Shown here: positions 7,728 to 15,677 of the stretch, piece by piece | Layout: each line of letters starts with the position of its first letter | Numbering within the stretch: the stretch's first letter is position 1 | Assembly: GCA_910585725.1 (NCBI GenBank) | Contig: CAJUFA010000027.1 | Coordinates: 1-44,190, forward strand | DNA from: an uncultured Dorea sp. | GTDB taxonomy: Bacteria; Bacillota; Clostridia; Lachnospirales; Lachnospiraceae | DNA: 44,190 bases | Direction of reading: 5' to 3' | Notes under the pieces: generated by a model | What the model saw: only the letters and a program-made list of their open reading frames with translations | Told to the model about the DNA's origin: nothing | Database searches by the model: none | Made by a program: the position numbers and the translations under genes

Positions 7728-8714
7728 TTAATGCTTATGCTGGAAATTTTTTGAATAATGGATCTCGTTGTCTTTTGTGATAAAAACCGCGTCCACGTTA
7801 TCCAGCTGATTTATCAGCCGAAGCCCTTTATCGTAACCCAGCAGAAAGCAGGTAGTGCTTAGGGCGTCTGCGGTGAGGGATGAGTTTGTAATGATCGTAA
7901 CGCTGTGGAGGTTATTCTCGCAGGGATACCCTGTATGGGGATCCAGTATGTGGTGATACATTTTCCCTTCCGACTCAAAGTAACGTTGGTAAGTACCGGA
8001 GGTTACGACGGATTTATCGGACAGCCGGATAGATGTTATCGGTTCTCCGGTTTGGTCAAAGGGTTTTTGGATACCGATATTATATTCAGAACCGTCTAAT
8101 TTCTTACCCATAGCAAGGACATTGCCGCCGAGATTGATGAGGGCGTGGCGGATGCCATGGTCTTTCAGGTAATCCTTCAGCTTGTCGGCGATATAGCCTT
8201 TGGCGATGGCTCCGACGTCGATAGAGGCATAGGGATCCAGAAGCTGAATGGTATTGTCTTTGATCAGGATATTCTTATAATCCACATGGCTTGCCGCCGC
8301 CGCAATAGTTTCTGCCGCGGGGGGAACAGGCTCGTCGGCATGAAAATCCCACAAATTAGATACGGGGGCAATGGTAATATCAAAGACGCCGTTTGACAGA
8401 TCACTGTAGTAGACGGCTTTCTTGATAAGAGTGACCGTCTCGGAGGATACTTCGACGGGAGCGCCGCCCGCATTGTTGATCCGGGAGATCTCGCTGTCTT
8501 CTACCTTATTGGAGAACATGGAATCATATTTTTTACAGATTTTTTCACAGCCCTTTAATATCTCTTCGCCGGCGGAGTCATAGATTTCGATTCGTATCAC
8601 CGTATCAAACAGAGCGTCGGTATAAACTTGATTCTGTTTCCTAGGAAGACCGGAGCAGCCGGACAAGAGAAGAAGAGCAGATGTAAATAGTGCGGTTAAT
8701 CTTTTATATCTCAT
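7728..8714 (-). CDS. apbE: ApbE-family FAD:protein FMN transferase, lipoprotein
   Basis: 328 residues from the chosen start. A lipoprotein signal (about residues 1-20, LLLLSGC) tethers it outside the membrane. The ApbE family moves FMN from FAD onto a Thr of target proteins, in the presence of Mg2+. Family signatures visible are VDVGAIAKGYIADKL, LINLGGNV, TSGTYQRYF, HHILDPHTGYP and the C-terminal TADALSTTCFLLG. I chose the ATG at 8714, preceded by GAGGTG, over an ATG four codons upstream (8726) that overlaps that site. Likely substrates are RnfD and RnfG encoded nearby, each of which has a flavinylation motif. It is transcribed divergently from the NusG-domain/Gx genes. Confidence 0.93.
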   Translation of the reverse strand: MRYKRLTALFTSALLLLSGCSGLPRKQNQVYTDALFDTVIRIEIYDSAGEEILKGCEKICKKYDSMFSNKVEDSEISRINNAGGAPVEVSSETVTLIKKAVYYSDLSNGVFDITIAPVSNLWDFHADEPVPPAAETIAAAASHVDYKNILIKDNTIQLLDPYASIDVGAIAKGYIADKLKDYLKDHGIRHALINLGGNVLAMGKKLDGSEYNIGIQKPFDQTGEPITSIRLSDKSVVTSGTYQRYFESEGKMYHHILDPHTGYPCENNLHSVTIITNSSLTADALSTTCFLLGYDKGLRLINQLDNVDAVFITKDNEIHYSKNFQHKH

Positions 8715-8765
8715 AAAACACCTCATATATTTATTTCCGCGGGATATTTGCCCGAGTATAGGAAC

Positions 8766-8793
8766 AGTATATCATAAAAAAGAAGATATGCAA
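8766..8793 (-). promoter_or_regulatory. SigA-type promoter of apbE
   Basis: On the minus strand, TTGCAT (8793-8788), a 16-base spacer and TATACT (8771-8766), preceded by TGA as an extended -10. The -10 ends about 50 bases upstream of the apbE start. Confidence 0.65.
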
Positions 8794-8805
8794 TCGAACA
8801 TGTGG

Positions 8806-8834
8806 TTGAAGAGAGGGATTTCTTGTGTTAGAAT
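8806..8834 (+). promoter_or_regulatory. SigA-type promoter of the NusG-II/Gx genes
   Basis: TTGAAG (8806-8811), a 17-base spacer and TAGAAT (8829-8834), with TGT as an extended -10. It lies back to back with the apbE promoter; only 12 bases separate the two -35 boxes, so one regulator could control both. Confidence 0.7.
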
Positions 8835-8862
8835 AATGCGTAGAGAAAAAGAGGTGGAGGGT

Positions 8863-9234
8863 ATGAGAAAAGGATTGAAGAAAAAAGACTTGATATTGGT
8901 TTTGATTATTCTGTGTGTAACCGGTCTTACGGTTCTGGTACGAACATATATCGGCGGAGCCGGTGCGAACAGGATTGTGATTAAGGTAAACGGCGCGATT
9001 CAGGGAGTATACAGCTTATCCGAGGATCAGGAAATCATGATTAACGAAGGGACGAATATGCTTAAGATCAGTAATGGGCAGGCGGATATGACTGAAGCGG
9101 ATTGTCCGGATCAGCTTTGTGTCAATCAAAAACCGGTGTCGCTGAGTCATGAAAGCCTTATCTGCCTTCCGAATAGAGTCGTTGTGGAGGTTAAGTCAAA
9201 AGAAGAAAGTGAATATGACGCGGTAACGAATTAG
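8863..9234 (+). CDS. NusG domain II-containing membrane-anchored protein
   Basis: 123 residues: a basic N-terminus, one membrane helix (about 8-27), then a small beta-rich domain of the NusG_II type (RIVIKVNGAIQGVYSLSE... and two cysteines in DCPDQLCV). This is not the transcription factor NusG. Proteins of this kind are found in Firmicutes beside Gx-family membrane proteins and ApbE, and are thought to act outside the membrane; their role is not established. The start at 8863 is preceded by GGTGGAGG; a longer reading from 8788 would cross the promoter and is less likely. Confidence 0.85.
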   Translation: MRKGLKKKDLILVLIILCVTGLTVLVRTYIGGAGANRIVIKVNGAIQGVYSLSEDQEIMINEGTNMLKISNGQADMTEADCPDQLCVNQKPVSLSHESLICLPNRVVVEVKSKEESEYDAVTN

Positions 9235-9271
9235 GATTATCCGGATGATTCGAAAGAAATGAGGGATTCTT

Positions 9272-9760
9272 ATGGGGAATAAGGTTGCGTATTTTGGCGT
9301 ATTTACGTCGTTGGCGCTGATCTTTAGTTATGTGGAGACGCTGATACCTGTGAATTTCGGTATTCCCGGAGTGAAGCTAGGGCTTGCTAATCTGATCATT
9401 GTGACTGGGTTATATAAGATGAGACTTTCGGAGGTGTTTCTGCTTTCCGTTGTGAGAGTGGTGTTGTCAGGGTTTATCTTTGGAAATTATTTTAGTATTC
9501 TGTATAGTCTGGCAGGCGGAATCCTTAGTTTAACCGTGATGGCGCTTCTTAAGAAAGCGGGCGGCTTTAGTGTGATCGGGGTCAGTATTGCCGGGGGGAC
9601 GTTTCATAATATCGGACAGCTGGTCGTGGCGATGTTAGTGGTGGAGACGTTCAGCGTAATCTATTACGTTCCTGTTCTTCTCTTAGCAGGAACGCTTACG
9701 GGTCTTGTGATAGGGGTTACAGCGAATGAATTATTGAAAAGGTTAACAGCCGTGAAATAG
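9272..9760 (+). CDS. Gx transporter family / heptaprenyl diphosphate synthase component I-like membrane protein
   Basis: 162 residues with five or six hydrophobic helices. The N-terminal segment LIPVNFGIPGVKLGLANL with its Gly-rich loop fits the Hpre_diP_synt_I (PF07456) family, now usually named Gx transporter family, which resembles substrate-binding membrane subunits of ECF transporters. Despite the old name, no prenyl synthase residues are visible. It follows the NusG-II gene by 37 bases and precedes ruvA by 15, so it may be co-transcribed with both. Its substrate is unknown; a link to flavin or quinone-type redox cofactors is suggested only by the neighbourhood. Confidence 0.82.
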   Translation: MGNKVAYFGVFTSLALIFSYVETLIPVNFGIPGVKLGLANLIIVTGLYKMRLSEVFLLSVVRVVLSGFIFGNYFSILYSLAGGILSLTVMALLKKAGGFSVIGVSIAGGTFHNIGQLVVAMLVVETFSVIYYVPVLLLAGTLTGLVIGVTANELLKRLTAVK

Positions 9761-9775
9761 TGTAGGGAGGAATTT

Positions 9776-10387
9776 ATGATATCATATTTGAGAGGAGTTC
9801 TTGCAGCGGTAGAAGAAGAGAAAGTAGTCGTCGATGTGGGAGGCGTCGGTTACGGGATTTATATGTCCGGCCAGGCAATGGGAAAATTGCCGCCGATAGG
9901 CAGGGAAGTGAAGATACATACATATCTGAATGTCAAGGAAGACGCCATGCAGCTGTATGGTTTTCTTACGAGGGATGATTTATCGGTCTTCAAGTTATTG
10001 ATCGGAGTAAACGGAATCGGTCCTAAGGGAGGGCTTGGAGTTTTATCGGTTCTCAGTCCGGATGATCTGCGCTTTGCAGTTTTATCGAACGATGTGAAAG
10101 CGATCTGCGCGGCTCCCGGGGTAGGAAAGAAGACGGCTGAGAAACTGATTTTGGAATTAAGAGACAAGCTTAAGCTTGAGGATGCCTTGGATCATATTGC
10201 GGCGGAATCTGCGGTATCAGAAGATACGTCTATATATGGAGAGATTCAAAGCGAAGCGGTCCAGGCATTGGTGGCTCTTGGATATGGGAGTACAGAGGCG
10301 TTAAAAGCCGTAAGGCAGGTAGAGCTTAAGGAGTCTATGGAAGTAGAAGACGTATTGAAGCTTGCGCTTAAGCATATGATGATATGA
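9776..10387 (+). CDS. ruvA: Holliday junction branch migration protein RuvA
   Basis: 203 residues, the usual RuvA length. An N-terminal OB-fold (MISYLRGVLAAVEEEKVVVDVGGVGYGI) is followed by two helix-hairpin-helix motifs (LIGVNGIGPKGGLGVL and APGVGKKTAEKLILELRDK) and the C-terminal RuvB-contact domain (residues about 155-203). RuvA tetramers hold four-way DNA junctions while RuvB drives branch migration. The ATG at 9776 has a GGGAGG site seven bases upstream. Confidence 0.96.
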   Translation: MISYLRGVLAAVEEEKVVVDVGGVGYGIYMSGQAMGKLPPIGREVKIHTYLNVKEDAMQLYGFLTRDDLSVFKLLIGVNGIGPKGGLGVLSVLSPDDLRFAVLSNDVKAICAAPGVGKKTAEKLILELRDKLKLEDALDHIAAESAVSEDTSIYGEIQSEAVQALVALGYGSTEALKAVRQVELKESMEVEDVLKLALKHMMI

Positions 10388-10486
10388 CGCTTAGACAGGA
10401 GATTTTTGAGACGGCTTCTTAATGCGGCCGGCATATTGGGATTATGTAAGGGAAAAGATTATTAAGATGAGGGTGAGTGGACAGAC

Positions 10487-11494
10487 ATGGGCAGACGAAT
10501 TATGACGACAGAGAATCTGGAAGAAGATATTAAGATAGAGAGTCATCTGCGTCCGCAGTTGTTGGAAGATTATGTAGGGCAGGAGAAAGCGAAGGAGACT
10601 TTAAAAATCTATATTGAAGCAGCGAAAGCCAGAAAGGAGCCTTTGGACCATGTACTTTTCTATGGTCCTCCCGGGCTTGGCAAGACTACGCTTGCGGGAA
10701 TCATTGCGAATGAGATGAATGTGAATATTAAGATTACTTCGGGACCTGCCATTGAGAAACCAGGAGAGATGGCGGCGATCCTGAATAATCTCCAGGAGGG
10801 GGACGTTCTGTTCGTAGATGAGATACATCGGCTGAACCGTCAGGTAGAAGAGGTTCTCTATCCGGCAATGGAGGATTATGCGATTGATATCGTAATCGGA
10901 AAGGGCGCAGGCGCCAGGTCTATCCGGCTGGATCTGCCGAAGTTTACGCTGGTAGGGGCGACAACCAGGGCAGGTATGCTGACGGCGCCTCTAAGAGATC
11001 GGTTCGGGGTGATCAACCGCATGGAATTCTATACGATAGAGGAGTTGAAGACTATCATACTCCGGTCCGCGAAAGTTCTGGAGGTCGGGATCGATATGAA
11101 CGGCGCATATGCGCTGGCAAGGAGGTCGAGAGGGACTCCAAGGCTTGCGAACCGGCTGCTTAAGCGGGTGCGGGATTTTGCCCAGGTAAAGTACGACGGC
11201 TATGTCACGGAAGAGGTGGCTAATTATGCGCTGGATCTTCTGGACGTGGATAAGGAGGGGCTGGAGCAGACGGATCGCAGTCTGCTGATTGTAATGATTG
11301 AGAAATTCATGGGAGGGCCGGTAGGGTTAGATACCTTGGCCGCCGCCATCGGCGAGGACGCCGGAACGATAGAGGATGTGTATGAGCCGTACCTTTTGAA
11401 GAATGGATTTATCCAAAGGACGCCGCGGGGACGGATTGTGACGGACAGCGCATACCGCCATCTGGGAATTTCGCATGAAATTATAGAAAAATAG
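10487..11494 (+). CDS. ruvB: Holliday junction branch migration ATPase RuvB
   Basis: 335 residues. Walker A is GPPGLGKTT (60-68), Walker B is DEIHR (111-115), sensor 1 lies in LVGATTRAG, and the arginine-finger region is in PLRDRFG. The C-terminal winged helix includes QRTPRGR. RuvB is the hexameric motor of the RuvAB complex. It follows ruvA after 99 bases that hold no clear terminator. The ATG at 10487 is used; an in-frame ATG six codons later is preceded by no ribosome site. No ruvC is present in the window, as expected for this phylum. Confidence 0.97.
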   Translation: MGRRIMTTENLEEDIKIESHLRPQLLEDYVGQEKAKETLKIYIEAAKARKEPLDHVLFYGPPGLGKTTLAGIIANEMNVNIKITSGPAIEKPGEMAAILNNLQEGDVLFVDEIHRLNRQVEEVLYPAMEDYAIDIVIGKGAGARSIRLDLPKFTLVGATTRAGMLTAPLRDRFGVINRMEFYTIEELKTIILRSAKVLEVGIDMNGAYALARRSRGTPRLANRLLKRVRDFAQVKYDGYVTEEVANYALDLLDVDKEGLEQTDRSLLIVMIEKFMGGPVGLDTLAAAIGEDAGTIEDVYEPYLLKNGFIQRTPRGRIVTDSAYRHLGISHEIIEK

Positions 11495-11523
11495 TTGGTT
11501 TTTGTAGTAGTTTAGTTTATAAT
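11495..11523 (+). promoter_or_regulatory. SigA-type promoter of zapA
   Basis: TTGGTT (11495-11500), 17-base spacer, perfect TATAAT (11518-11523). It begins immediately after the ruvB stop codon and lies 36 bases before the zapA start. Confidence 0.75.
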
Positions 11524-11559
11524 AAGGAACAGAGATTAAGAATTTCGAGGAGGCTTCTA

Positions 11560-11973
11560 ATGGCATCATCAAAAAACTTTACAGAAGTATTAATCGGGGG
11601 CAAGGTGTTTACCCTGAGTGGATTTGAAAGTGAAGATTATCTTCAGAAGGTATCTACATATCTGAACCATAAGATAGAAGAGTGCAGTAACAGCGACGGA
11701 TACCGGAAACAGAGTGCCGAGACCAGAAGCATTCTGTTGGCGCTGAATATCGCGGATGATTATTTTAAAGCAAAGAAGCAGGGCGGCACATTAGAAAGCG
11801 ACATAGAGGCAAAAGACAAGGAGATGTATGATCTCAAACATGAATTGATATCTGTGCAGATCAAATTAGAAAATGCTGAGAAATCTATGGACAAGCTTAA
11901 GGAAGAGAATAAGGAATTCCAGATGAAGATTGTCCAGCTGGAAACAGAGATAAAGAATAATCGTAAGAAATAG
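11560..11973 (+). CDS. zapA: Cell division protein ZapA
   Basis: 137 residues. The N-terminal ZapA domain (about 6-75; VLIGGKVFTLSG, then a helix with LALNIADDYF) is followed by a long coiled coil (about 80-135) rich in Glu and Lys. ZapA bundles FtsZ protofilaments and stabilises the Z-ring. The ATG at 11560 has a GAGGAGG site 7-8 bases upstream. Placement before FtsW/PBP genes fits a division role. The family is variable, so the assignment rests on the N-terminal motif, the length and the coiled coil. Confidence 0.87.
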   Translation: MASSKNFTEVLIGGKVFTLSGFESEDYLQKVSTYLNHKIEECSNSDGYRKQSAETRSILLALNIADDYFKAKKQGGTLESDIEAKDKEMYDLKHELISVQIKLENAEKSMDKLKEENKEFQMKIVQLETEIKNNRKK

Positions 11974-11997
11974 GCTGTCAAAAGACAGCTTATTTTG
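11969..11997 (+). terminator. Terminator or attenuator overlapping the zapA stop codon
   Basis: AATAGGCTGTC (11969-11979) pairs with GACAGCTTATT (11984-11994), including one G-U pair, around an AAAA loop. T residues follow, interrupted by one A. It is weaker than the other terminators, so partial read-through into the U32 gene is plausible. Confidence 0.6.
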
Positions 11998-12054
11998 ATT
12001 GCATATAGGCGAGGGGATTTTGTAGTGAAAAATGATTTGGGGAAAGGAGAATAC

Positions 12055-14196
12055 ATGGACAGACAGGTTGAGATCTTGGCGCCGGCAGGATCCATGGAGA
12101 GCTTAAAGGCGGCGGTTTGCGCGGGTGCGGACGCGGTTTACACAGGAGGCGCCATGTTTGGGGCAAGGGCGTACGCGAAGAATCTGACAGAGGCGGAACT
12201 GCTTGATGCGATTGATTATGTACATATACACGGAAGAAAACTGTATCTTACGGTGAATACATTGTTGAAAGACCGGGAAATCGACGGTCTGTACGACTAC
12301 CTGTATCCATATTATCTGCGTGGACTGGACAGTGTGATCGTACAGGATATCGGGGTGATCGAGTATGTGAAGAAATATTTCCCGGGGCTGGACATTCATG
12401 CGAGTACACAGATGACGATTACAGGTGCAGACGGGGCTTCTTTTCTTAAGGAGCAGGGAATTACCAGGGTGGTGCCGGCGAGGGAACTGTCACTTTCAGA
12501 GATACGGCGGATGAAAGAAGATACGGAGCTTGAGATAGAGTGTTTTGTGCATGGCGCGCTGTGTTATTGTTATTCCGGCCAATGTCTGCTAAGCAGTATG
12601 ATCGGCGGCAGAAGCGGAAACCGCGGTCAATGCGCCCAGCCATGCCGTCTGCCCTATCGTGTTGAAGGAGGGAAAACGGCAGATCTGATGAGTCTTAAGG
12701 ATCTCTGTACGATTGATCTTCTGCCGGAACTTATAGAATCCGGAATAGATTCCTTCAAGATTGAGGGGAGGATGAAGCAGCCGGATTATGTATATACAGT
12801 AGTCGGTATGTACCGGAAGTACGTGGATTTGTATCTTGAAAAGGGAGCCGAAGGATATGAGGTGGCGGAAGCGGACAGGGAGGAGCTTCTGGCGGCTTAC
12901 CAGCGGCGAGGATATACGGAGGGTTATTACCGGCGGCATAACGGCAGGGAAATGATCTCGTTCAGGCGTCCGAACGAGTATTTGAATGAAGAAAAGAATC
13001 CGGAATATAAAATGCAAGAAAAAATTAATGGTAATTTAATACTTTCTTTGGGAAAGCGTGCTAAACTAATATTGGAATATCGGGGATTACGGACAGAGTG
13101 CGAGGGTGAGACGGTACAGACCGCCCTGCGGCAGCCTTTGGATCAGGACAGGACAGAGAAGCAGATGCGAAAAACAGGTAATACAGAGTTTCGGTTTGAC
13201 CGGTTCTGCGTGGAGGCAGACGGAGAGGTTTTTCTGCCGGTGCAGGCGCTGAATGATCTTCGAAGGAAAGGAATCCAGGAGCTTACGGAGAGTATTTTAC
13301 GTAAATATCGGCGGAAGGAGCCGGAGGCAGTTAAAGGTGGACCTGCAGACCGAATTCAGGAAGAGAGAGGAAAATTGAGGCGGCAGGAAAGGGAGTCGCT
13401 GTCTCTCATGGTTCAGTCCGGGGAGCAGTTGGAGGCGGCGGTTGGCTGCGCATACGCAGATATTATCTATATAGACAGTCTGTCGGGATTCAGAGAAGAA
13501 ACGGCTGAACTGATAGGGAAAGCCGGAAAGAAGCACAAGTATTTTCTTGCGATGCCTTACATTTTCCGCAGTCTGGATTCCAGGAGATGGGACAGGTATT
13601 ATGCGGATCTGGAAGAAATCTATGACGGTGTGCTGATACGGAACTGGGAGAGTTTTCGATGGCTTAAGCGGCATGGATATAAAGGCGAGATTCGATCCGA
13701 TTCTAATCTGTATGTATTTAACAGATATGGCAAGACTTTTATAGAGAAGCAGGGGATAGGGATATTTACGGCACCGGCTGAGCTGAATGCGGGGGAACTG
13801 CAGATGCTGGGGGTTCAGAATGCGGTATTATCGGTTTACGGATATCAGCCGGTGATGGTTACGGCGAATTGTATACGCAAGACGACCGGACGGTGTTCGA
13901 GGGAAGAAGGATATCTCTATCTCCGGGATCGGTATCAGAAGCGTTTTACGGTGCAGACGCGCTGCGCCGGCTGCTATAATGTAATCTATAACAGCGCGCC
14001 TCTTTTTCTTGCAGATAAGGCAGAGGAGATCAGGAGGCTAGAGCCGGGGGAATTAAGGCTAGATTTTACAATCGAGTCGGGAGAAGAGCTAAAGAAGGTC
14101 GCGGGATTATATATAGACGCCTTTATCCACAGGAAGAATACGGCGCCGCCAAAGGCGGATTTTACGAGAGGGCATTTTAAACGGGGAGTAAGGTAG
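12055..14196 (+). CDS. Peptidase U32 family protein (RlhA/TrhP-like RNA hydroxylation factor) with C-terminal DUF3656-type region
   Basis: 713 residues. The N-terminal half is a U32 domain: EILAPAGSMESLKAAV at the start, DIGVIEYVKKYFPGLDIHAST, and the signature ECFVHGALCYCYSGQC followed by GNRGQCAQPCRLPY. These cysteines, with a further pair near residue 640 (CAGCYN), probably bind an Fe-S cluster. Characterised members hydroxylate uridine in tRNA (TrhP) or cytidine in 23S rRNA (RlhA); older names call them collagenases. The C-terminal half (about 400-713) is less conserved. The ATG at 12055 follows AAAGGAG; a longer reading from 11995 lacks a site and would run through the zapA hairpin. Confidence 0.88.
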   Translation: MDRQVEILAPAGSMESLKAAVCAGADAVYTGGAMFGARAYAKNLTEAELLDAIDYVHIHGRKLYLTVNTLLKDREIDGLYDYLYPYYLRGLDSVIVQDIGVIEYVKKYFPGLDIHASTQMTITGADGASFLKEQGITRVVPARELSLSEIRRMKEDTELEIECFVHGALCYCYSGQCLLSSMIGGRSGNRGQCAQPCRLPYRVEGGKTADLMSLKDLCTIDLLPELIESGIDSFKIEGRMKQPDYVYTVVGMYRKYVDLYLEKGAEGYEVAEADREELLAAYQRRGYTEGYYRRHNGREMISFRRPNEYLNEEKNPEYKMQEKINGNLILSLGKRAKLILEYRGLRTECEGETVQTALRQPLDQDRTEKQMRKTGNTEFRFDRFCVEADGEVFLPVQALNDLRRKGIQELTESILRKYRRKEPEAVKGGPADRIQEERGKLRRQERESLSLMVQSGEQLEAAVGCAYADIIYIDSLSGFREETAELIGKAGKKHKYFLAMPYIFRSLDSRRWDRYYADLEEIYDGVLIRNWESFRWLKRHGYKGEIRSDSNLYVFNRYGKTFIEKQGIGIFTAPAELNAGELQMLGVQNAVLSVYGYQPVMVTANCIRKTTGRCSREEGYLYLRDRYQKRFTVQTRCAGCYNVIYNSAPLFLADKAEEIRRLEPGELRLDFTIESGEELKKVAGLYIDAFIHRKNTAPPKADFTRGHFKRGVR

Positions 14197-14204
14197 GTGA
14201 GATT

Positions 14205-15677
14205 TTGGTAAATATTGTTGTTGAATTATCGAAATATCTGATGATACTTCTGATCGTGATGTATACGTATCTGTGTTTCAGCATATTCGGATATTACGAT
14301 CCATATATACAGAAAAGAATGTTAAGAAGGCAGAATGTGCTAATGTTTATGATACATATTGTTGCGTTTGCAGTGATGTATCTGGAAAAGAAGGACGTGA
14401 AGATACTTGCCTTTTATGCGATTCAGGTCATCTTATTCATGGCTGTGATATTGCTGTATCATATGCTTTATCCTCAGTCTTCCAGACTGGTAATCAACAA
14501 TATGTGTATGTTGTTGTGTATCGGTATGATTATTTTGACAAGGCTCAATTATGAGAAGGCAGTAAAGCAGTATGTGATCGCAGCGGGAGGCATTGCCATA
14601 AGTCTTGCGGTTCCGGTGATCATTCGGAAGTTTAAACTGCTTTCGGAATGGAGGAAGCTGTACGCAGTCGCAGGAATCGCGTCGCTGGCGATCGTTGTAG
14701 TTGTAGGACAGGTATCTTATGGGGCGAAGCTGGGGTTTTCTGTCGGAGGAATCAGTATCCAGCCTTCGGAGTTGGTGAAGATCATCTTTGTATTCTTCGT
14801 TGCCTCCAGTTTTAAGATGTCTCTGGAATTCAGGGATATCGTGATCACGACGGCTCTTGCCGCGTTTCACGTGCTGATTCTTGTGGTTTCTAAGGATCTT
14901 GGCGCCGCATTGATCATCTTTGTAGTTTATCTGGTTATGCTCTATGTGGCGACGCATCAGTTTCTCTATGTGGCGGCGGGAGTCGGAGCCGGGAGTGTCG
15001 CGTCCGTGGCCGCTTACTATCTGTTCAACCATGTGAAGACCAGGGTGGTGGTATGGAAGGATCCTTTTGCCAATTATGACAATGGAGGTTATCAGGTGGC
15101 TCAGTCTTTATTCGCCATCGGGACAGGCGGTTGGTTTGGAATGGGATTATTCCAGGGAATGCCGGATAATATACCGGTTGCGGACGAGGATTTTATCTTT
15201 TCAGCCATATCAGAGGAGCTGGGGTTGATATTTGCGTTGTGTATGATCCTGGTCTGCGTCAGTTGTTATGTGATGTTTCTGAATATTGCCATGCAGCTGC
15301 ACAACTTTTTCTACAAGATGGTGGCATTGGGGCTTGGAACTTGTTATATATTTCAGGCGTTTCTGAATATCGGCGGAGTGACGAAATTTATCCCTTCGAC
15401 AGGAGTGACGCTGCCGTTGGTAAGCTACGGAGGTAGTTCACTTCTCAGTACGCTGATTATGTTTGCGATTATTCAAGGATTGTATATAGTAAGAGAAGAC
15501 GAGGAAGAGGATATTGAAAGAAGGAAAAAGGAAAGGTTACGGGCAAAAAGAAGCAGACAGGCGTTCCCGGAGAGAAGAGGAAAGACGGGAGATGAGTTGG
15601 AAAGAGCGCCGGAAGGCAGACCGAAACGACAAGAAAAAAGCCAAGGTAAAACGTATAAGGAACAAAGAATTCGCTAG
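14205..15677 (+). CDS. FtsW/RodA/SpoVE-family peptidoglycan polymerase
   Basis: 490 residues with about ten membrane helices. SEDS-family signatures include GISIQPSELVKI, GGWFGMGLFQG, a DEDFIFSAISEELG motif and PSTGVTLPLVSYGGSS near the C-terminus. SEDS proteins polymerise lipid II into glycan strands together with a class B PBP, which is the next gene. About 65 C-terminal residues are cytoplasmic, very basic and charged, and this segment is overlapped by the PBP gene in another frame. The start is a TTG at 14205 behind AGGTAGGTGA; the next in-frame ATG is in the first helix. I cannot tell division (FtsW) from elongation (RodA) or sporulation (SpoVE). Confidence 0.92.
   Translation: MVNIVVELSKYLMILLIVMYTYLCFSIFGYYDPYIQKRMLRRQNVLMFMIHIVAFAVMYLEKKDVKILAFYAIQVILFMAVILLYHMLYPQSSRLVINNMCMLLCIGMIILTRLNYEKAVKQYVIAAGGIAISLAVPVIIRKFKLLSEWRKLYAVAGIASLAIVVVVGQVSYGAKLGFSVGGISIQPSELVKIIFVFFVASSFKMSLEFRDIVITTALAAFHVLILVVSKDLGAALIIFVVYLVMLYVATHQFLYVAAGVGAGSVASVAAYYLFNHVKTRVVVWKDPFANYDNGGYQVAQSLFAIGTGGWFGMGLFQGMPDNIPVADEDFIFSAISEELGLIFALCMILVCVSCYVMFLNIAMQLHNFFYKMVALGLGTCYIFQAFLNIGGVTKFIPSTGVTLPLVSYGGSSLLSTLIMFAIIQGLYIVREDEEEDIERRKKERLRAKRSRQAFPERRGKTGDELERAPEGRPKRQEKSQGKTYKEQRIR

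Noticed and set aside
11995..12054. N-terminal extension of the U32 protein
   Set aside because: It begins within the zapA hairpin tail; AAAGGAG precedes the ATG at 12055, where family similarity begins.
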